64,000 nt of DNA, from the NCBI RefSeq assembly GCF_012027615.1, contig NZ_SNUT01000005.1, forward strand, positions 1-64,000, read 5' to 3'. A program made the position numbers and the translations under genes. The number at the start of each line of letters is the position of its first letter. Position 1 is the first letter of the stretch. Positions 59,899 to 64,000 of this stretch are shown piece by piece. The notes below the pieces were generated by a model, which saw only the letters and a list, made by a program, of their open reading frames with translations, made no database searches and was not told where the DNA came from. The stretch comes from Thermococcus sp. 21S7. Its GTDB lineage: Archaea > Methanobacteriota_B > Thermococci > Thermococcales > Thermococcaceae.

Positions 59899-60732
59899 AT
59901 GGAACTCGACCTGGCTGTACTGGGCCACGTCTCGATAGACCACATCCGGTTTCCGGGGAGGGATGAGATACTCTACCCCGGCGGTGCGGCCGCGGCCGTG
60001 GCCACTTCGGCGGCCCTGGCCGGCGCGAGGGTTGGCCTGGTAACCAAAGTTGGAGAGGACTTTCCCGGGGAATGGCTCGAAAAGCTCGCCTCCGTCCTGG
60101 ACGTTAAGGGCGTTCAAATCCTGCCCGGCAGGACGATTCACATATACATGATTTACCATGAGGATGGAAGTGTTGACGCTCCGGTTGACATGGGAGTTGC
60201 CCGCAACATGGGGGAGACCCCGATTCCGGAGGAGTACCTGAACGCTGAAATCTTCCACATAGCCCCAATTCCACCCGAGGAGCAGCTCAAGGCCCTGAAA
60301 AGGCTGGAGGGCAAAAGGGTAAGCCTGGACTTCAACCCGACCTACATCGAGGACTACGCCAGGAGAACCGGGCTGATGAGGGAGATAGTATCGCGGGTTG
60401 AGGTTCTCTTTCCAAACGAGAGGGAGGCCCTAACGATAACCGGGGCCCGGGACGTTAAAGGGGCCGCGGAAGTACTGTACGAATGGGGGGCGAAGCTGGT
60501 GGTGATAACGCGCGGCGAGAGGGGCGTTCTCGTCTACGACGGTGATTTCAGGGAGTTCCCGGCGCTTCCGATATCTCCCCACGAGATAGTCGACCCCACC
60601 GGTGCGGGGGACGCCTTTGCCGGGGGATTCCTGGCAGGGTTCGCGAAGGGGATGCCCCTCGGGGAGTGCGTGAGTCTCGGCCTTGGGCGCGCAAGGGAAG
60701 TTCTGAAAAAAACAGGAAGCTGGAGCGTTTAA
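59899..60732 (+). CDS. PfkB-family carbohydrate/nucleoside kinase
   Basis: A 277-residue ribokinase-fold enzyme: GHVSIDHIRFPG at the N terminus, PGGAAAAVATSAALAGARVGLVTKVGEDFPG, and the catalytic DPTGAGDAFAGGFLAG with the Asp base. In Thermococcus, related kinases act on ribose 1-phosphate, cytidine or myo-inositol, so the substrate is open. Start ATG 59899 is chosen because family members begin right before LAVLGHVS and GGTGATG lies upstream. ATG 59866 would add eleven residues. A TATA-like CTTAAAG is near 59850. Confidence 0.85.
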   Translation: MELDLAVLGHVSIDHIRFPGRDEILYPGGAAAAVATSAALAGARVGLVTKVGEDFPGEWLEKLASVLDVKGVQILPGRTIHIYMIYHEDGSVDAPVDMGVARNMGETPIPEEYLNAEIFHIAPIPPEEQLKALKRLEGKRVSLDFNPTYIEDYARRTGLMREIVSRVEVLFPNEREALTITGARDVKGAAEVLYEWGAKLVVITRGERGVLVYDGDFREFPALPISPHEIVDPTGAGDAFAGGFLAGFAKGMPLGECVSLGLGRAREVLKKTGSWSV

Positions 60733-61151
60733 GAGGTCGCGAGCCTGGCGAAGAGGTAGAGCACAACCAGAAGCAGCGCGGCCAGTGCGGTCACCTCCAG
60801 CCTCGGAAGCGCGGGGGAGAGCGTCGACATCAGCAGGTAGGTCGGGAAGGACATCGCAACCGCCGCGAGGAGGATGAGGTAGTGCTCCCTCGGGGCACGC
60901 TCCCTGTCGAGGTAGCCCATCTCAAGGGCAAGGAGGGCAAGCGCCATCACCACGAGGCCGTAGAGCCCCCCCGTCCTCGTGTAGATGAGGAAAGCCGCCG
61001 TCGCCAGGAGAAAGAGCGTGCCGATGAAATACCACTGGATCGCCATGAGGGCCAGCGGGATTAGGAGGAGGGTTCTGGAATCGACGGTTCCGAGGAGGAT
61101 GAAGAGTGGAACCAGCGGTACGAGGGAGTAGAGCCTTCTCTTTACCTTCAT
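60729..61151 (-). CDS. Small membrane protein of the MoxR-DUF58 operon
   Basis: A 140-residue protein with four or five hydrophobic segments (about 8-25, 28-45, 46-62, 85-105 and 118-137). It overlaps the DUF58 gene stop by four bases and is the last gene of the minus-strand operon. The family is not recognised. It overlaps the convergent kinase gene by four bases. Confidence 0.6.
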   Translation of the reverse strand: MKVKRRLYSLVPLVPLFILLGTVDSRTLLLIPLALMAIQWYFIGTLFLLATAAFLIYTRTGGLYGLVVMALALLALEMGYLDRERAPREHYLILLAAVAMSFPTYLLMSTLSPALPRLEVTALAALLLVVLYLFARLATS

Positions 61152-62443
61152 AGACCCATCACCTCCGCTATCGCGGCCTTCAGGGGTTTTCTGACGTCCC
61201 AGTCAACGATGATGCCGTAGGCGGACATCCTCATGAGCATCGCGCGCCTCTGGAGCGTCAGCAGCTTCAGCGCAAGCTCCTCCTCTCTGCTCTTGGGCTC
61301 AACCGCCGTGTACGGGTTGGGGCTTATGACGACGACGTTGTATCCGTACTGAGCCATTATCCTGAGGGCGTCCCTGCTCTCCTCGGTCAGGAGGGGGGAG
61401 AAGTACAGCAGCTGGGCTCTGGCCGGGAAGCGCGCCTTTATGAGGTGCTCGACCTGGTAGGCTATCATGTTGTTTTTGTCCGGTCTGGCGGTGCTCAGAA
61501 AGTCGATGCATTTGAAGAAGTGCCTCTTACCGTAGTCAACGCGAATCCAGAGCGGAACCTCCTCGGACAGCAGGAGTCCAAAGCTCGTGCCGTTGTTGAG
61601 AGCGTTGAGCATGAGGGAAGCCGCGGCGCGGACGAGATGGTCGAAGACGAGACTCCCGGTGTAGGAGGCGTCCACTATGAAAACGACGTCGACCTTGCGC
61701 TCGCTCTCGTACTCGTTGGCCATTATCCTGCCGGTTCTGGCGGTGGCCTTCCAGTTGATTATCTTGAGCGGGTCGCCCGGCTGGTACTCCCTGACGGCGT
61801 GGAACTCAACCCCCTCCCCCACCCTCGGCGACGGGAGCGGGCCGACGGTTATCTTCGTTCCCTTGGTGGAGTACGGCGTGGGAACGTCGGTGATTATCGG
61901 AACGCCCACTATCTCGCTGTAAACCTCCACCGCCTTGTCAACCTTGAAGAAGCCGAAGGGGTCGCGGTAGCTCAGCCTCACCCAGTTGAACTCGTGGATT
62001 CCCCTCTTAACACGAACCCTGTACCTTATCTCCCTTTCCTCGCCGGGCTTAAGCGACAGAACGTGCTCTTTCTGTCCTTCCACGAGCTCCAGACCGGGCG
62101 GGAGGTCCTCCGTGACCTTCAGGGTGGGTATCCTTTCGTGTGATTTGATTCTAAGGACTATCTCCAGCTCGGTCCCCTCAAGGAAGCGGTTGTGGGGGAG
62201 TACACGCTCTATCTCAACGTTCAGTGACGGTTTGAAGAAGAACACCGCCACGAAGAGGAGCCATATTATCGGAAGCGTCAGGTACACGAGTTCCCACCGC
62301 AGGAGGAGGAAGGCCATCATGATGATCAGCCAGAGGGCCAGGAGTATCTCCTCTGCCCTCTCCGTCGGGTGCATTTTTCCCGCAGGTTCTTCCTTCTCCC
62401 CAACCGGAACGGAGTGACCGTAGAGCGGGGGTTGGGCCTGCAC
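61148..62443 (-). CDS. DUF58 domain protein (vWA-like), MoxR partner
   Basis: A 431-residue protein with two N-terminal spans (about 33-52 and 54-70), a beta-sandwich region (about 75-190), and the DUF58 core ((V)REYQPGDPLKIINWKATARTGR, about 215-238) followed by a von Willebrand A-like MIDAS segment VVFIVDASYTGS. Such proteins work with MoxR ATPases in assembling or activating metal-containing or secreted complexes. GTG 62443 follows GAGGTGA. It lies nine bases downstream of the moxR stop. Confidence 0.88.
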   Translation of the reverse strand: MQAQPPLYGHSVPVGEKEEPAGKMHPTERAEEILLALWLIIMMAFLLLRWELVYLTLPIIWLLFVAVFFFKPSLNVEIERVLPHNRFLEGTELEIVLRIKSHERIPTLKVTEDLPPGLELVEGQKEHVLSLKPGEEREIRYRVRVKRGIHEFNWVRLSYRDPFGFFKVDKAVEVYSEIVGVPIITDVPTPYSTKGTKITVGPLPSPRVGEGVEFHAVREYQPGDPLKIINWKATARTGRIMANEYESERKVDVVFIVDASYTGSLVFDHLVRAAASLMLNALNNGTSFGLLLSEEVPLWIRVDYGKRHFFKCIDFLSTARPDKNNMIAYQVEHLIKARFPARAQLLYFSPLLTEESRDALRIMAQYGYNVVVISPNPYTAVEPKSREEELALKLLTLQRRAMLMRMSAYGIIVDWDVRKPLKAAIAEVMGL

Positions 62444-62452
62444 CTTTTCACC

Positions 62453-63406
62453 TCACTCAAACTTGGGAACCGGGACGCGTTCAAGGAGTTTCGCCATTAT
62501 ACTCTCCTGGCTGACCTTCGTGTACCAGAGTTCCCTCTTGAGGATGAGCCTGTGGCTCAGCGCCGGAACGGCGACCGCTTTAACGTCGTCAGGGATGACG
62601 TAGTCCCTGCCTTCCAGGGCGGCATAGGCTCTGGAGAGCTTGAGAAGGGCGAGGCTTCCCCTGGGCGAGGCCCCAACCTCTATCTCCTTCCGGTCCTCCC
62701 TCGTCGCCAGGACTATATCGGTTATGTACTCCAGGATCGCGTCGCTGACGTAGACGTCCTCCACAGCCTTTTGCATCTCAACAACCTCGTCAGGGGTCAG
62801 AATTGGCGTTATGTCAACCTCCTCCCTCTTCCGGGCCATCCTCCTGCGGAGTATCTCTATCTCCTCGCCCCTGCTCGGGTAACCGACGCGAAGCCTGACG
62901 AGGAACCTGTCCAGCTGGGCCTCGGGAAGGGGGTAGGTGCCCTCCTGCTCTATCGGGTTCTGGGTGGCAAAGACTATGAACGGCTTCTCAAGTTCGTACG
63001 TGTTGCCCTCGATGGTGACCTGCCTCTCCTGCATGGCCTCCAGGAGAGCGCTCTGGGTCTTGGGTGGGGCGCGGTTTATCTCGTCCGCAAGGAGGATGTT
63101 CGTGAAGACGGGGCCCTTTTTGAACTCAAACTCAAGCGTTTTCTGATTGAAGATGCTGACGCCGAGTATGTCGCTGGGGAGAAGGTCCGGCGTGAACTGA
63201 ACGCGCTTAAACCTCACACCCATGGCCGTGGCGAAGCTCTTCGCCATGAGCGTCTTGGCCAGTCCAGGCAGGTCTTCCAGGAGCACGTGGCCGTCCGCCA
63301 AAATCGTTGTCAGTATGAGCCTCAGCACCTCGTCCTTTCCGACTATCGCCTTCTTGACCTCCCCAAGAACGGCGTTACCCTTGGAGCTTACCTCCTCTAT
63401 CTTCAT
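62453..63406 (-). CDS. MoxR-family AAA ATPase
   Basis: A 317-residue AAA+ chaperone-like ATPase: the modified Walker [12 protein letters not shown], Walker [15 protein letters not shown], sensor 1 [23 protein letters not shown] and the C-terminal [11 protein letters not shown] arginine-finger region. MoxR proteins mature other proteins together with DUF58/vWA partners, one of which follows directly. Its start overlaps the preceding gene by 32 bases. Confidence 0.92.
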   Translation of the reverse strand: MKIEEVSSKGNAVLGEVKKAIVGKDEVLRLILTTILADGHVLLEDLPGLAKTLMAKSFATAMGVRFKRVQFTPDLLPSDILGVSIFNQKTLEFEFKKGPVFTNILLADEINRAPPKTQSALLEAMQERQVTIEGNTYELEKPFIVFATQNPIEQEGTYPLPEAQLDRFLVRLRVGYPSRGEEIEILRRRMARKREEVDITPILTPDEVVEMQKAVEDVYVSDAILEYITDIVLATREDRKEIEVGASPRGSLALLKLSRAYAALEGRDYVIPDDVKAVAVPALSHRLILKRELWYTKVSQESIMAKLLERVPVPKFE

Positions 63407-63824
63407 TCAGATCCTCCTCCACGATTTTTAATGCCCTCTCAAGGTTATCGAGAAAGTCCCCCTCCGAACGGAGGGCCCTGAGGGCCTCGTTGGGCTCGGA
63501 AATGAGCGCGTGAAACGTTCGAGTGTAATCCTCGGAGAGGGTGGCGTATATCTCCGCTATCTTCTCCTCAAGGAGGGAGCGGGCGACCTTCCCACCCTTG
63601 GCGCGCTCTATGAGCGTTGCAACCCTCTCAACGTCGGTTTTCCGCTCGACCCGTTCCGGCTTCTCCCTTCCGGGAAGGGGCACGCGTATCTCGAATCCGA
63701 AGAGGAAAAAGGCCAGAAGGCCGCCCAGCGCCAGAACCGCGAGCCACCTGATCATGTACGAGCCGGCGATTACGGCGATGAGCAGCGGAACCGCGGCTAT
63801 CGCAAGGGCGTAATTAAGCCTCAT
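63375..63824 (-). CDS. Membrane protein of the MoxR operon (149 aa)
   Basis: A 149-residue protein with two N-terminal spans (about 5-22 and 28-45). A cytoplasmic helical tail ([42 protein letters not shown]) follows. The order upstream of moxR fits the MoxR-DUF58-DUF4129-type operons. Its own family is not recognised. It overlaps moxR by 32 bases and the upstream gene by 11. Confidence 0.65.
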   Translation of the reverse strand: MRLNYALAIAAVPLLIAVIAGSYMIRWLAVLALGGLLAFFLFGFEIRVPLPGREKPERVERKTDVERVATLIERAKGGKVARSLLEEKIAEIYATLSEDYTRTFHALISEPNEALRALRSEGDFLDNLERALKIVEEDLNEDRGGKLQG

Positions 63825-64000
63825 TCACACCCCTCCTCATCTCGCGGTAAACCTCAAGGGCCCTCCTGGCGTCGTCCCACGTTATTTTCTCGGGGGCGTA
63901 TTTGGCCTTTTCGAAGAGCCGCGTCAGCTCGACGAAGGCATCGTGCATGTATTTAACGTGCCCCGCATGCTCCCAGTGCGTCCAGCTCTCCTGGTACGGC
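63814..64000 (-). CDS. C-terminal fragment of a DUF4129/transglutaminase-operon type protein (5' part outside window)
   Basis: Only the last 61 residues are visible: a helical segment (HVKYMHDAFVELTRLFEKAKYAPEKITWDDARRALEVYREM) ending at TAA 63814-63816. The position at the head of the MoxR operon, and the helical C terminus, fit DUF4129-like proteins that follow a transglutaminase core. This is an inference from context. Confidence 0.45.
   Translation of the reverse strand, partial: PYQESWTHWEHAGHVKYMHDAFVELTRLFEKAKYAPEKITWDDARRALEVYREMRRGVNEA

Overview
The window comes from a hyperthermophilic euryarchaeon of the order Thermococcales, most likely a Thermococcus. Supporting evidence: archaeal promoters and GGTGA-type ribosome binding sites; a complete Thermococcus glycolytic motif; the GH57 4-alpha-glucanotransferase; the archaeal chitin-degradation set (Dac, GlmA, GlmD and a dipeptide-type ABC importer); CGP-type C-terminal anchors; DUF257 paralogs; and the TtuA/NcsA, MfnA and DUF460 families. 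Gene density is high, with ATGA-type overlaps and a coding background that looks GC-rich by eye.

Layout. 0-6.5 kb: a frameshifted DUF257 gene and its intact paralog, a tRNA thiolation enzyme, small membrane proteins, a processive glycosyltransferase and a large membrane glycosyltransferase-like protein. 6.5-12 kb: divergent 4-alpha-glucanotransferase and a large secreted carbohydrate-binding-type protein, sharing one promoter region with two Tgr (TrmBL1) sites. 12-16 kb: dolichol kinase-like protein, HAD phosphatase, antiporter and aspartate/tyrosine decarboxylase. 16-17.9 kb: an IS607-type element (tnpA-tnpB) inserted directly behind the decarboxylase gene. 17.9-19.1 kb: a cation efflux gene with a perfect palindromic operator, and two C/D box guide RNAs spaced exactly 90 bp apart. 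19.1-31.4 kb: chitin catabolism island (glmA, glmD, five ABC transporter genes, GH1 glycosidase, VapBC-like pair, dac). 31.4-45.8 kb: cell-surface glycan island (flippase, sulfatase-like enzyme, methyltransferase, six glycosyltransferases, UDP-glucose dehydrogenase, GalU, a QW-repeat toroid protein); its 33.3-37.7 kb core is strikingly AT-rich. 45.8-64 kb: ordinary chromosome with an M50 protease, a second TtuA/NcsA paralog, an AAA ATPase, DUF460 protein, pyrrolidone carboxypeptidase, geranylgeranyl reductase-type flavoprotein, M32 carboxypeptidase, PfkB kinase and a MoxR-DUF58 operon cut by the window end.

How the genes work together. The chitin island supplies uptake of chitooligosaccharides, deacetylation by Dac, hydrolysis by GlmA and conversion of glucosamine 6-phosphate to fructose 6-phosphate by GlmD. 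Its three transcription units share the promoter-proximal pattern TTATAA-N12-(T/C)TATAA, a candidate regulon operator. Malto-oligosaccharide handling at 6.5-12 kb is under the glycolytic regulator. GalU and Ugd make UDP-glucose and UDP-glucuronate for the glycan cluster.

The most unusual observation is the solute-binding protein of the chitin transporter. Its conserved C-terminal segment sits directly after the signal peptide, ahead of the rest of the domain, so the mature protein appears circularly permuted.
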